Shown here in pieces: positions 1 to 11,279 of a DNA stretch of 64,000 nucleotides (its first letter is position 1; each line of letters starts with the position of its first letter). This DNA comes from Nereocystis luetkeana (taxonomy: Eukaryota; Sar; Phaeophyceae; Laminariales; Laminariaceae). The position numbers were made by a program, and so were the translations under genes. The notes below the pieces were generated by a model that ran no database searches, was not told where the DNA came from, and worked only from the letters and a program-made list of their open reading frames with translations. The DNA is taken from contig JARUPZ010000019.1 of the NCBI GenBank assembly GCA_031213475.1, positions 1,662,940-1,726,939 of the forward strand, given 5' to 3'.

Positions 1-89
1 TTTAGGTAACTTTTTTTCCTCTCGAGGAAGACCCTAAAAATGCTGCTCACGTAGTCATGATGGATGGTTTAAAAAGAAAGGGGAGCACA

Positions 90-190
90 TCCCGAAATGC
101 CGGGACGGAGCATGTCGGGTTTTCAAAGACGAGATAGACGTTGCTTACACCAAGCGCGAAGCACCGTGAGTCGGGGAGGGGGGGGAGCCT
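90..190 (-). repeat. Family D fragment
   Basis: Read on the minus strand this matches the distal part of family D (best copies near 3.0-3.4 kb and 13.8-14.2 kb): the GCGCTTGGTG part, then AAAACCCGACATGCTCCGTC and CGGCATT. It breaks off at about 90, before the GAGGGTCTATGG part, and a G run follows at about 177-186. It is a truncated, diverged copy with no coding capacity. Confidence 0.75.
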
Positions 191-1880
191 TACAAATCAC
201 GTCGAGTGCCACCGATAAAATGTGTACGTTGAAGGAGAGATTGGTGATGTCTGAAGTGTACTTTGTATAGAGATGTGCGCGCTCCAAGCGCAGTGTAATC
301 AATGTCTGGCAATAAACAGCCCAGGATAAAGAAACTGGTTGAGACTCATTTTGATGTTTGAGGGGACTTGTTATCTTAAGAAAGGTTCATTCAGACCCTT
401 TGTGAAAATGTGTAATTACCGTGCCGTCCCGTCGTGTCGTTCAGAATGTGGGCACGTCGGCGGGCGCTGAATGAATACATCTTACCAGTATCGCCCGAAT
501 TGTAGGGTGCTTATATACATAGTTTTGGAACGTCGAGGCACATGAGGCAAATCGCCCGAAATTATTGCAGCACACGCACGTATTTTTCGGACAAACTCCT
601 TTTGAATAACTGCTGTGGCATCATTTTTGCAGAGGAATAATAAAAGGAATAAAACGCTTGGGCGAGACAGACTGGTACCAGGTATACCAGTACAGCAGTA
701 CTTGTTTGTACGTAAACTGTGCTCAAAAAGGTTGGCGTCAAAAACACCGTATCAGCTTTTATCTTCCGTTCAGAAGAGCAGAGCAGCACTCCAAGACGAG
801 GTATGCGCTATACGTAGGCGTTTTTCGTTGGCGGGCCCAAAATGTTCCGTGTTTCAGCTTCCCTTGGTCTTATTCTTCCTTCGGGCAATGCTTATTATTG
901 AGCGTTCATTCTACGGGGTCCGATTGGTAACTTCTACAAAAAAATCACGGTACCAGAACCATATTTGACATCTCCTTGTCACATCTGAAGGAAGATTTTT
1001 TTCTCGGCTCAAGCCTACCGTGAGTGGACGCCTACTCCGGACCACCGCTCCAGCAATCCATCAAGGCGACGCCCTCGCGACCTCATCACCTCCGGGACAA
1101 GGCTAGACTTCGTATCGGTGACCACCCGTAGGATTCGAACCTAAGATTACCACTATAAAAAAACCAAACGGTATATATACCTCATACTCGCGAACCGTTC
1201 GAAGAAAAACGAACGTCTATTTCTCTCTTAGCAGCCTATATAACCTTCCGCTGGACATGAGCGGCGTCCACGCACGATTTTGGTTGGCGCTCGCGTTTGT
1301 CTTCTGCTTCATGAGAACACCGTCGCTGCTTGCGAAGTCAAAAAACGGTGTAAGAGTCTGGAGGGCACACTTGAGAACGTATTATTTACAAGTCCAGCCG
1401 CACACGCCAACAATGTCCCGAGACACGAGCAAACGCGTGATATGAGCGCAGCAAGTTCAGTGCACCGATAGCACGAAAAACGAGACGCTTCTCCTTCGTG
1501 CAACGGGTTGGTTGAGAAAATCAGAGCAGTCTCGACAAACACGCAACTTCGTGACGAGATGAAAGTTAAAGCATGTATTTACCGGGGGGGGGGGGGCATT
1601 AAGCAGAAGGGACGGCAGTCGCATGCTACGGGATAGCGTAGGGATAGCATATTTTGGCCGAAACACATATCATCTGTTGCGCACCAACCGTGCAACGCGC
1701 CAAGACCCGTGTACACGACGGAAATATCAATCGATTTCCACTCTGTCATCGTCTACCCTGGTAGACATTTCCTGGTCTACAGGATCTCTCTCACCAATCA
1801 TGTTGCAGGAAGGGGTGAGAGCCGTATGATCCGCACGATGTGAGAGGGCATGTTTTCCTGAGTTGGGTCTGTACTGTAAA
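190..1880. other. Unassigned DNA, no gene seen
   Basis: Only short open frames are present (117 codons at most, at 615-968), overlapping in several frames and with no recognisable motif. One TACCAGGTA lies at 676-684 and a run of about 11 G at about 1583-1597. I see no repeat shared with the rest of the window. Confidence 0.6.
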
Positions 1881-1889
1881 TAGGCATAA

Positions 1890-2560
1890 GGGCACACCAT
1901 CTCTTAAGGGCACCGAGGATCTTATCCATCCACCATTCCCGTGTTTCCGGGTCGCTCTCGTAGTCTCTGGATGTTTTATCGGGATCCAAATATTGTCGGC
2001 TATTTTGACACGATGTGTTTGCACCTCTGACGGGTTTGTTGGGCCTATAGCGGGGAACGGGTGGCGACACGAAGTGTTTCGATCATCACAGCAGCAGGTG
2101 ATTCTCTTCGGATAGGAGGTCTACACCTCGACCTTGAGGTGCTGCAGTGGTCGAAATCGGTCGAAATTTGGGGTGCACAAAAGGAGGCCAAAAAACAACC
2201 TCCAACTGAACGTTTGGAATTCACTTGCGAACAGCTGCTATTCCTCACGGTAAACTCCAGCCCACGAGGTTGAGGAACGCTCCAGGTGGGGTGTGCGAGG
2301 GCGTCGGGTGCGTCAGATAACAGTCGTAGGCAGCCAGAAACGACTCACAACGTGTTTGCATGAACTCCAACTTACGAGCCAGCAGCACGAAAACAAAAAA
2401 CTTCCATCATCGCCAAAATGTTTCCATTCACACGCGGGAGCCTTCCTCTAGTACGATCGATGGCTGGCTACATCAACGATCAAATAATGGCTTTCATCAA
2501 AAGCTCGCTGTTCTCCAGCCAGGCAGATGTAGAGTGCAGTAGTAGCGAGGGCACTTAGCC
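1890..2560 (-). repeat. Diverged repeat J, copy 1
   Basis: This stretch is related to 30905-31690. Shared blocks include GATGTTTTATCGG, CTACACCTCGAC, GTGCTGCAGTGGTCGAAAT, GGGGTGCACAAAA and GTGTGCGAGGGCGTCGGGTG, then about 200 bp of weaker similarity. On the minus strand a frame near 2270-2370 reads ESFLAAYDCYLTHPTPSHTP, close to ESFLAAYDCRLAHPTPSHTP in the other copy. This suggests that an ancestral reading frame ran on the minus strand, but here it is broken by stops. The protein is not recognised. Confidence 0.6.
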
Positions 2561-2947
2561 GAATAAGCTACCGAAGAAGAAAATCACTTTCCCGGGAGAG
2601 GGAGTCAGTTATTTGGCCTAAAAAATTACAATAAAAAAGTCTTTAAAATAAATCACTCTTTATTCCTGTCTATTTGCAACAGGTTACTCTTCGCATATTG
2701 ATATACAGATCTTGTCTGCTAATCCCATCGTTACTCGTAGATCCAACTTGTTTATGTAGGTTGGCGAAACGCCTGTGTACCTACCTCATACGTGCGCCTA
2801 GTCGACATCAGAATCTTGAGAGATCGTCCTTGCCCTTAACTGCAGGTTAGGCTTCCACTGCAGAGGACAGCAGTGGACCATGATCTTTCTGTCCGACATT
2901 CACGCGACGGGGTGCGTTCATCGTCCTTCCGTTAAACCTGACACTCA

Positions 2948-3010
2948 TGTGTGAAGGTGTCACTATAGGGGTAAAAGATCGGTCGATCACCCAACCCAGG
3001 GTGATCCGCC
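2948..3010 (-). repeat. SINE1 head fragment
   Basis: On the minus strand this is the 5' end of SINE1: a block like ACCCTGGGTTGGGTGATCG, then CCCCTATAG and ACACCTTCACA. It is cut off before the B-box. It abuts the family D copy that starts at about 3012. Confidence 0.7.
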
Positions 3011-3011
3011 C

Positions 3012-3426
3012 ACAGCAGGTTGTCGAGTTAGCTCATTTGTGCGAGGCAAAGAACCTTGACTCTGCACAAGTGGGAATGATCGTATCACGTAGTGTTCAAG
3101 GTAAGGCACCCAAGAGGCAGTTACATAGTACCCCCATTGCTGTCTCTGGAATTGCCTACACCGGAAATTAAATTAACTCATTGAAGCTGTCACCCATATG
3201 CAAGTCCGCCTCACAAGCGGTTCTTAGTAGGATGCAGCTCACCCTTCATGCGACTCGCCGGACACCTCCCGGCGCTTCGCGCTTGGTGCAAGCTTTGTCT
3301 GCCTGGTCGGTGAAAACCCGACATGCTCCGTCCCGGCATTGTAGTAATGCGAGGGTCTATGGTCATACGACTACGCCCATGCATGAGATCAAGTACATAT
3401 CTCCTATCGAGTACCCCCCCCCCCCC
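3012..3426 (+). mobile_element. Family D retroposon-like repeat, near full length
   Basis: About 415 bp, matching 13755-14185 along almost the whole length, with shorter copies at 9994-10127 (+), 11028-11145 (-), 29266-29515 (-) and 90-190 (-). Landmarks in order are GCACCCAAGAGGCAGTTACA, GGATGCAGCTCACCCTTCAT, GACATGCTCCGTCCCGGCAT and CTCCTATCGAGTA, followed by a C run of about 12. Several copies begin at different internal points but end at the same C-run boundary. That is the pattern of 5'-truncated retroposons. Three-frame translations show no conserved protein motif, so I regard it as non-coding. Confidence 0.8.
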
Positions 3427-3429
3427 GCT

Positions 3430-3692
3430 TCTGAATGGCGGGATCTTCGGAACGTAACCGTATCTATGACATAGGGCCGGACGTTGATCTACCGGTTTTC
3501 TTTAAATACCTGGGGAACCAGGGAGGTATTACGATGCTTTTAGGGATGCACGCGCGAGTGTTTCTATAACAGAAACGTTCGTAGTGAGATTCGAGCCCGT
3601 GTCCTATCGACGACGCCAAGTGTGAAGGTGTTCCTTCTGAGCTATAGGGGTACAAGCTCAATCGGTTACCCAGCTCAAGGGTAACCAATTTG
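3430..3692 (-). mobile_element. SINE1, nearly complete copy
   Basis: On the minus strand this reads: terminal block GGTAACCC...GAGCTGGGTAACCGATTG, then ACCCCTATAGCTC as an A-box-like stretch, AACACCTTCACACTTGG, and a B-box-like CGGGCTCGAATCTC. The body contains ATACCTCCCTGGTTCCCCAG and ends near ATCCCGCCATTCAG. It matches the copy at 57220-57490 throughout, with point differences and a rearranged stretch at about 3445-3510. RNA polymerase III transcription is inferred from the boxes, not shown. Confidence 0.8.
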
Positions 3693-3699
3693 ATACATG

Positions 3700-5630
3700 G
3701 TACACAAAATGACGCGTGCTTGCTTTTTTTTAACCGTTACAGACCTGGTTCCACGTCGAAACGGACGACAAAAAATACGGTATAAACCCGTTCTCTTACC
3801 ATCGCATATAAATTCCGCAAGTGTCGTAAGATAGTTAATGTGCCGTTTTGTGCGGCCCGTGCGTCTACATTCATTCTCTGCTAGGTACATACCAGATCGG
3901 TGTTTTTGAAAGCTGCGCTGGTATCCGTCCTCCAAAATCGACAGATGCCAACAGTCTCGGCCTGGATTTATTTTTGTTTGATAAGTACTCGCCTTGCGAT
4001 ATCTCTGGACTGCGATTTTGCATCCTCCTTGAAAAACACGACTAGCGCCTTCGAAGTCTACATATCGATCTCGATTTAATATCGCGGTATCGATTCAATG
4101 AACACCAGGGCTACTACTGCGCTGCTGTGGTGTAGTTCGGCAAGGGTATCTCAGGGGGCAACTCGTTACGCCCCCCACTGCCACCCTCCCCCTGTCACCC
4201 TATTACTGCTGTTGTCCGGTGCGACAAAAAACACATACCGTAGTGCAGTAGTTATACAGATGAAGCACATACGGCTTTGTCCCAATTTTTAAGGAACGTT
4301 TGAATATGAGTAATTAGTCCAAACTGCCCTTTTCAAGTTACGGACAGAGTGGTATGTACCGATCTGTTTTCGCTGGTCGTAACAATGGTGTACGGCAAGT
4401 TGCGTTTCTTGGGGCTGCGTACGTACGGACTTGAATAAATATCAAAATAGTGGCTGGAGGGTGGTGAGCCTTTGTTCCTTTTTTCCTATCTCCGCCAAAA
4501 TCTCATCGAATTGATTCCGCCTCTGCGTCACCTCCACGTCTAAGTGACTCCCGAGGGGGAGCCTTATAAAGTCATACATACAACCGAACGTTGGTGTTGG
4601 CGCCTCTGTCCGTCAATGGAAGGGCCGAATCGGTAGCAATATTTGACCAGTGAAACGTCGGTCACGATAGGAGTCAGCAGAGTCGTCCATCAGGGGGGAC
4701 TGCATTATTTGGTATACTTTCGTCGTATGTTTCAGGTCTGATCAATAGCCAGCTTCCGTGTTTCAAGTCGTTGGATTATGTTAGTGGCTACCCTTTTTAT
4801 GTGCGTGGATGGCATGATTGGTGGAGTAAATGCTGCTCATCATTCTCAGGCAGTCTTACAGTTCCGGATAGATTGGTATTTACTCTGTAATAGCGAAACT
4901 ATAAATACATTTTAGTACCAATAGTAATGTATAAACGACTCCTATATTCCGGACTAGAGTAGCACACCTCAACAGCTTTTTGTATGATACGAATTTTTGT
5001 TTTGACAACAAAAAAAACAAAACAAAAAATACAAGCCAGCTGTGAGTTCAACCGATCGGTCGATACTCATCTTTGCAATGTACGTTTTTTTTCTCTTCCT
5101 CTTCCTTTTCTGATTGATAAGCCGTACTCAAGGAGCCGTGTGGCGTGGTTGGAAGACGAACCTGCTCTGCTCGGCTCGTATTGTCTGACGCCAAGGGGCT
5201 GGGCATAGTTGACGAACGCAGGGCGGAGACGGCAGTCTGGGTAGCAAGGTACCAGGCGGATTAGCAGGGAGAACCTGGCTATACTACTCGTACCACAAGC
5301 TGCTGCCGCCACCTAGAAGGTGCTTTGGGCTTTGGTCTGCCTGTTATTTCCCCTTTGTTATTTTTTCCTTGTTACTTTCTCCTTGGTTCTTTGTCTTACT
5401 CTGTTCACAAGCAGTGGTGTCTTTTGTTATTTCTTCTTTTTTCCAGCTCGTTCTTTTTCAAGTGTAGGCCACCTCGCCTGCGGGGGGGGGGGCACGACAG
5501 ATTGTTTCTCTTAGATTTTGCTTTCATTTTTCTTCTTTTTCTTTTTCGACTTGTCTACCTTGTTTTTGTTTTCTCTTTGATTGTTTCTTTTCGTTTCACT
5601 ATTTCATAGATTGCGTATGTCGTGCCTGTC
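3700..5630. other. Unassigned DNA with a pyrimidine-rich tract
   Basis: No gene is recognised. The stretch at 4730-4900 is weakly related to 38600-38740 and 55780-55900, sharing a TTCCGTGT...AAG block and ATGGYATGATTGG. Positions 5330-5610 are strongly T/C-rich on the plus strand, and a G run lies at 5482-5492. The short open frames in this tract come from base composition. Confidence 0.55.
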
Positions 5631-5643
5631 GTATCTAGTATGA

Positions 5644-5831
5644 TGACATGGCTTTGCATTGCCCACTGCAGTTCACACTGCACACGTGGCAACGTAGTAT
5701 CTCTGTGGCGTAGCTTTGTGACCACAGAACTTGTATCTCTTCTAGGATGGAAGAATCGGCACGGACACTGGTTGTGCTGGATGTCGACGGGTAGAAAGAA
5801 CGGTTTAATGTGAAGAACACACACACACACA
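5644..5831 (+). repeat. Repeat K copy 1 (188 bp)
   Basis: This runs from TGACATGGCTTTGCATTGCC to a (CA)n end at 5819-5831. The reverse complement of 38756-38944 is the same sequence apart from the length of the CA run, as far as I can compare by eye and by the matching translations in more than one frame. A third, diverged copy lies at 19135-19378. No conserved protein function is evident; the frame running through it is a by-product of the near identity. Confidence 0.85.
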
Positions 5832-6390
5832 CGTAATAAAGTGTTCGCGCGTTTCCACTTTTTGCTCGCGATTGACTACCGGCCGGTGACTCCCCCTGGA
5901 TGCCGCCAGCGTCGACGAGACGTGGATTCGCGAGATGAACTGAACAGGGGAGGGTCAGGGGTCAGGCACAGCAGCAGCAGCAGTGCTAGCTTTCGTGCGC
6001 ACACCACGGACGGGCGTAATCTGCACCATTTTGCACCGTACTTCGTACCATTTTTTACCCTTCCGAATCGCCAGCCTACCGCCAACTGAACAAAACACAG
6101 TCCAAACCAATTTTTTTCGGTACAAAAACGTGCTCTCTTGAAACTCGGCCCCGCCACTTCGTCTCCCCTCGAGCCACATCAACCCACCAAGAAAATACTC
6201 TCCTTACGCACGGTAACGGGTCGCCACCGCCATCTCTCGTCTGGGCCATACCAACCTTCACGAAGCTGATCGGAAAATATAGGGGGCGCGTTTGGACGCG
6301 ATGCAGAAAAATTCCACGTACAGGTCAGATCGCGCCGGTTTCCACTTGATGATTGTGATCTAAATCGTCCAGGAAAGATGTGTTCCTGAA

Positions 6391-6416
6391 CTGCGGGATC
6401 TACGTAGATCCCGCAG
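6391..6416. repeat. Perfect 26-bp palindrome
   Basis: CTGCGGGATCTAC followed immediately by GTAGATCCCGCAG gives a gapless 13 + 13 palindrome. It is not repeated elsewhere in the window. The DNA could extrude as a cruciform and any transcript could fold as a hairpin. Function is unknown. Confidence 0.9.
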
Positions 6417-6838
6417 ATCACGTTGCCGGGGGGGTGGGAGTGGTATAATCTTTCATGACCTACGTAGAACAGCTTTCCTTGGTTGCATCTGAGCTTTCGA
6501 GAGGCGGGGCTGTTTATTGTACGAAAAAGTTGTTTTTTTTGTAGGTTATGATAGGCTCGAGAGGCGCTCTAAACAGTACGATAGGGGCATCGATCACATT
6601 CGAGAGAAAAAAAAACGATTTCTGAGACCCCACGTCGCGTCCTTGCCGGGCGGTACCAGTTGAAGGATGGATGAGTATGTAAGTTGTGCTCTACGTTGTT
6701 GGGCAGAATGCGTACGTACGCGTCAGAGATCCGCGTAGCATCAGTAATTGTATTCATGTGTGTGTGTGTGTGTCTCCATTGAGTTCCGCATTGTACCTTT
6801 CGGGGACATAAGAGCCTGATAATGTTCAGCGCGACCTT

Positions 6839-6936
6839 CTATCGTAGAACGCTTCTCGATGAGACGGAGTAAGTGGCGGGCCGATGTAACAAGAGCATAT
6901 TTTTGAGGCGTTCTACGATAGAGCATATTTTTGAGA
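6839..6936. repeat. Inverted and direct repeat cluster
   Basis: CTATCGTAGAACGC at 6839-6852 is inverted as GCGTTCTACGATAG at 6907-6920. AGAGCATATTTTTGAG occurs twice in direct orientation at 6892-6907 and 6921-6936. The CTATCGTAGAACGC block recurs at 25967-25980 beside the related repeat L, so it probably belongs to that family. Confidence 0.75.
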
Positions 6937-6944
6937 AGTTTCTG

Positions 6945-7130
6945 AGGCTCCTCACTCGAAGACTGACTTCGGCAAAAAAAAATCAAATTGCATCCCGATG
7001 ACGAATCTCATGGCCCAAGTATACAAGAAAAATCATTTTTCGAATCAAGATTGGCGTTGCGACGATTTTAGGTTGAGAACCCCCGTCATTCAGGAAACAT
7101 TTTAGCGGAAATGTGCTACCAGGTACCTCT
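6945..7130 (+). repeat. Repeat L copy 1, interrupted by TACCAGGTA
   Basis: This is related to 25766-25970. Shared order: AGGCTCCTCA, ACTGACTTC, AAATTGCATCCCG, CAAGATTGGC, CATTCAG, GTGCTACC and CCTCT. The decisive difference is at the right end. This copy reads GTGCTACCAGGTACCTCT and the other reads GTGCTACCTCT, so 7 bp are extra here and TA is duplicated. Confidence 0.8.
7117..7125. repeat. TACCAGGTA insertion with empty site in repeat L
   Basis: GTGC-TA-CCAGG-TA-CCTCT here corresponds to GTGC-TA-CCTCT at 25957-25967. The insertion duplicates TA and leaves a 5-bp core. This is one of four direct filled and empty comparisons in the window. Confidence 0.85.
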
Positions 7131-7476
7131 TATCATGGAATGCGCCTTTTGTGTTAGATCCGTCTAAGTTGGTATGGCTCGACGAGGAAAGAGTAGCGTG
7201 TGCCGACTTTAAGAGCATACTTCTACTTAATAGACGGTAGTATTATGGTAGGTCCAGAATTCGGAAGGGTTCAAAATCAAGCCTGACGGCGATTCTAAGG
7301 CATCCTGCACAAGCATATCATCATGGCAGCTCGTGATCTTCGTGATCTACAGAGATAGGTCAGGGCCCGTCGGACTTGTGAAAAAACACAGCCAGTTTTG
7401 TGAAGAAAAAAAATGCTCTTCTTATCGCAGAGTAACGGACGGTGTCTCAAGTCGACTGACTTCAACGCCGGCTTCG

Positions 7477-7573
7477 TTAGCACTTTTAGAACTGCAGACC
7501 CGTTAAGGGGACAAACCACTTGGAATTAGATTGTTTTTTTCCCCAATCGAGACTGCAGTCCTATAGGGGTTAA
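7477..7573. mobile_element. TTAA palindromic MITE (copy 1, diverged)
   Basis: The left end TTAGCACTTTTAGAACTGCAG and right end CTGCAGTCCTATAGGGGTTAA are imperfect inverted repeats around a GGGGACAAACC...TTCCCC core. It belongs to the family best seen at 22559-22656. The left TTAA has decayed to TTAG. Confidence 0.75.
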
Positions 7574-7599
7574 CCTACCTGGTACAGAAGAAGACTCTC

Positions 7600-8710
7600 G
7601 TCGGTAGGCCGCTTTTTTGCCGCGTCGAGCAACATCAAGCCACAAAAATATGCTCTTTATATCACAAGCGTAGCAGGTGCCTCAAGCCAACCTGCCCTCA
7701 AAAGCCGACTCCAATCAACCTAAAGACTACCCTCTCATAACCGCTCCACTTTTTCTCTCGAGCCATGCGTATAGCATAGCCGACCTGCAAAGTGTGCTCT
7801 TCTATCACAGGGTAACGTTATGTCTCAAGCCACCCGATTTCAACGCCGACTCAACCAACCTTAAAAATAGACCACGCTCTCTTTTTATCGACACGCCGTT
7901 TTTCTTTTTCTTGGGCCATGCAGTATCCCAGCTTACTGAAAAAACATGCTCTTAACGCAGCGGAACGTTGTCTCCGGCTATTCGTTTGTCGAAGCCGACT
8001 GCAATCAATCATACCGGCAAACATACTATCTTCTGTCGATCCGCCATCTTTCCCTTTAGCGATAGAATGCACCAACCGACAACGCATGCTCGCACACACC
8101 ACGGTGTGACGTTCTTTGCCTCAAGCCACCAGTTGTCGACGCCGGCTTAACCGTGCCCTTCAGGTGAAGGGACTCGAGCATGCATCAAGTTGACACCCAT
8201 CAACCCATCCACTCGCCCACAGAAGAAAAATGAACGGCGTATCTGTCCGCTTCGTTCCGTGATTCTATCGGAACCTGCTGCCCGCCGGCCAGATGGACCG
8301 CCTAGATACCGTCGACGGCTCCGCACCTCGATCTGGACGTTGATCTGAACGTTGATCTGTAGGCTGTGGCCTGTACGATGCTCTGTACGATACCCTGTAC
8401 GTGGATATGTACGTTGCCCTATTCGTCCATTGGCCCATCGACCTGTGCGCCGCGCTGTACCGGTCTGGTCGTAGCAATGAAGGACGTGTCGGTGGCTGAA
8501 ACAACCGTCCAGCTGTACCTCATATTTACGACCAGACTGATTACAATTATTGCCCTCGTTGTACGAGTGCCGCTATTCCCATACTGCAGGCGCTCCGTTC
8601 GTCTCACAGAAAGAAAACGCAAACATTTTTTCCGCTCCTTAACAGCGATGCCTATCAAATAAGACGTGCGTAGTCAACATACGCCAACCGCGCGACAATG
8701 GACGCACCGC
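7600..8710. other. Unassigned DNA, no gene seen
   Basis: The stretch at 7610-8160 contains a loose periodicity of CTCAAGCCACC...GACT...CAACGCC and TGCTCTT blocks (for example 7681, 7827, 8108), suggesting an old tandem duplication. No coding motif was recognised in any frame. Confidence 0.45.
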
Positions 8711-8714
8711 GCCC

Positions 8715-8905
8715 TCACAACGCTGTTCACGGGTCAGGTCAGGCCTCGCGAGCCACGTCGCGTCGAGCCGGGAAGGGTGACTAACCCAGCCCGACCCGAC
8801 CCGTGAGAGAGTTATAACACTTCCCGACTTGGCCCGATCCGACCCGTGAGAAATAAAAAAGTCCCGACCTGACCCGCGGGTCGGGTCAGGCCCCAGTGAA
8901 GAGCC
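8715..8905. repeat. GACCC/GGGTC pentamer-rich tract 1
   Basis: Degenerate repeats of CCCGACCCGAC type occur with spacers such as CCCGTGAGA. Similar tracts are at 12310-12450 and 13312-13345. The encoded TRP-type peptides are artefacts of the pentamer period. These may be copies of one dispersed short repeat rather than independent expansions. Confidence 0.7.
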
Positions 8906-8989
8906 CTGGTTGGTTTGCACGATACACGGGAGCCAGACATACTGCGTCAACCGGGAGAAGCAGGTTTATGGCAACCTTGTAGGCGAGCA

Positions 8990-9105
8990 ATGCAAGCAAA
9001 AGGCAAGCAAAACATTAGCAAAACATAAGCAAAACATAAGAAAAACATAAGCAAAGCGCAAGCGACGCAAGCAAAGCGCAAGCAAGCGCAAGCGAGCGCA
9101 GTCAG
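8990..9105. repeat. AGCAAAACATA / GCAAGC minisatellite
   Basis: About four units near AGCAAAACATA pass into units of AAGCAAAGCGC and AAGCGAGCGC. It is a degenerate tandem array of 6-11 bp units. Confidence 0.8.
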
Positions 9106-9109
9106 CTTG

Positions 9110-9585
9110 GGCCTTAGCACACACAATTCACTTCCTCGACCGCCTCGCTTACTCACAGCACACACACGAAACACATTCCGAGATTGTATACTCCCGACGC
9201 ATCGTGGTTGGGTTGCTTGCTTCCTCCGTCCACTCCTTCATTTTTTGTTGTTGATTTTTTTGGTTCGGCTGGCATCAGCGCACGCAGAACCATATCAATA
9301 TGTTAAGAGATACGAACACCATACCACTCTGTTCCGAAAATCGAAGGGCCATTTCGTCGTCAAGTCAAACCACAAAATTGTCCTTATATTCACAAACATA
9401 GTGGCAACCACTCGGACTGGGAATATTAGGATACTTGTATATCCACACAAGACTCCCAAAAGGTGACTATATTCTCAGCCAGAATGATACGGTGTACACC
9501 AATGTAACACAATCGATAAACTTCGAAGAAGGAAAATGAGCGAAGCATATATGTACGCGCGTTTCAAAGCGTATGCCCAACCAAA
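9110..9585. other. Unassigned DNA, no gene seen
   Basis: A 119-codon open frame at 9107-9466 has no recognisable domain, and its composition matches the neighbouring non-coding DNA. Nothing else was recognised. Confidence 0.5.
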
Positions 9586-9655
9586 CTAAACCAAACCAAA
9601 CCAAACCAAAATCAAATCAAACCACAACCAAATCAAACCTAACCAAACCACCACG
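9585..9655. repeat. CCAAA pentamer microsatellite
   Basis: ACCAAACCAAACCAAACC and variants with ATCAA make a degenerate pentanucleotide array of about 70 bp. Confidence 0.85.
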
Positions 9656-9993
9656 ACGAGATTTCAACTAATAATATTCAAACCTAAAGGATATTCTTGC
9701 CAGAAGAAAAAAACGTGCCCGCCTGCTGCTCCCCGAATTAAACGTACGTACACGTACGTGGATACGCACGTACGTCAAAACTCTCACGGCAGCATCCCCG
9801 TGTGAACTAAAACCCCTCTCGGACCGTATGATACTCTCATCCTGGGGACGAACCATTTGATCTTACAGTCAGAGTTAGGGTTACGTCGAGCGCGGAACAA
9901 ACGATGCATTCGTGCAGCTTACGCAGCTTGATATTTAGAGCAAACCAGTACCCCATTTTCTCTCTCCCCTCTTCCTCCCCCCCTCCTACCTAC

Positions 9994-10127
9994 AATGTCT
10001 GCCTGGTCGGTGAAAACCCGACATGCTCCGTCCCGGCATTGTAGGGAGGCGAGGGTCTATGGCCATACGACTGCGGCCATGCGTAAGATCGAGTACATCT
10101 CTCTTATATCGAGTACACCCCCGCGCC
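9994..10127 (+). repeat. Family D, 5'-truncated copy
   Basis: It starts at TGTCTGCCTGGTCGGTGAAA inside family D and runs to the CTTATATCGAGTA end followed by a short C-rich stretch. The fixed 3' end and internal 5' start fit retroposition by truncation. Confidence 0.8.
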
Positions 10128-10534
10128 CGCTACTAAGCCCTCCGGCCTCATGTACTAAGGCAACAAAAATATTCAGAAGTGCGTTAGAATAGCTCCCTCC
10201 CCCCCTGCTGTGCGAAACAAGCGAGGGCATGCAACACTCGCGCGTACGGGGAACACTACCGACCTCCTCGTCTCGCGTTTCTTGTAAGGATCACGAGAAT
10301 ACCTGGTACGAAACAAGAAGATGGGGGAAAAATCTGGGACAAACTCCCTTTTTATTTGTAGAGGTTTATCCTCTTTGCGATGAGCGACTAATTAATGATC
10401 AATGTGTTGTACATTCAATTAATTCAGCTTCTGGACCGACCAAAAAGTGCTCCGCTCCCAGACACTAACTACTACAGATACGGTGCGTCAGATAGACACG
10501 CTTCTCGCCACACGTCACAGACCCTCTTTTCATG

Positions 10535-10815
10535 CAGGGACCCCCCACCCCCGCCCCCTTTCCCCCCTGCCCCCCCCCCCCCCCCCCCCGCGGCCGGGCC
10601 ACATGGCACCTGTTGGCGGTGGGCATTTATGGCTACTTTTGCTGTGTAGCGACGTACCTAAATCACCGACAGCATCTTCAAGTATACGGTCATTTTTCCC
10701 GGCGAGCAGTCGGGCCACGCCACAGACCCTCTTTCTTCACGGGGGAGACCCCTCCTCCCTCCCCCCGAGGGATCCCCCCCCTCCCCCCCCGAGGGATCCC
10801 CCCCCTCCCCAACAT
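10535..10815. repeat. Poly(C)-rich tracts with duplicated GAGGGATCC units
   Basis: C runs of up to about 19 lie near 10570-10590. At about 10760-10810 a unit of C run plus GAGGGATCC is tandemly repeated. CACAGACCCTCTTTC occurs at 10514-10528 and 10720-10734, so a larger duplication is likely. Proline-rich frames here come from the C runs. Confidence 0.75.
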
Positions 10816-11027
10816 GGCATCGTCAAAAAGTGGAAGGGCTTTACTCAGCGAGCAACCGAGCGATGTCCTGCTGGGTCACGGGTACGCGTACCCAGGTGCG
10901 CACGGTGAAGCACTCCCCACCGGTCGCCATGTTGCTGACGTTTATCTCCTGAAAACCCAGAAACCAGAGGCGCGTTAAGTTTTTTTTTTGCGTGCATCGC
11001 TGTAGAGTGCCAAGGAATGGAAGGGCC

Positions 11028-11145
11028 GGGGGGTGTGTACTTGATAGGAGAGATGTACTCGATCTCATGCATGGCCGTAGTCGTATGACCATAGACCCTC
11101 GCATCCCTACAATGCCGGGACGAAGCAGGGCCCGGGGGGGGGGGG
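11028..11145 (-). repeat. Family D, truncated copy
   Basis: The minus strand shows the GAGGGTCTATGGTCATACGA, CATGCATGAGATCGAGTACA and CTCCTATCAAGTA blocks, followed by a short C-rich end. Confidence 0.8.
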
Positions 11146-11279
11146 GGATAACATAATACAAGGTATCGTACAGTACGTGACAGCACTATCCATACCTTCC
11201 TTGATTTTTCACAGAAAAAATTACAAGTAATTTTTTACTATTGATCATAAGATTTTGTAAATATTCGTACACCGGGAAA

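Noticed and set aside
3181-3474. Small protein shared with 13992-14195 and 9995-10192
   Set aside because: The shared peptide reflects DNA identity of family D copies. Similarity is not biased to one frame and the copies have different starts and stops.
5555-5830. Conserved protein shared between 5555-5830 (-) and 38741-39100 (+)
   Set aside because: The two DNA copies look identical, so all frames are equally conserved; this is no evidence of coding.
10447-10978. Proline-rich proteins of about 150 codons
   Set aside because: The prolines come from C runs and duplicated GAGGGATCC units; no conserved domain.
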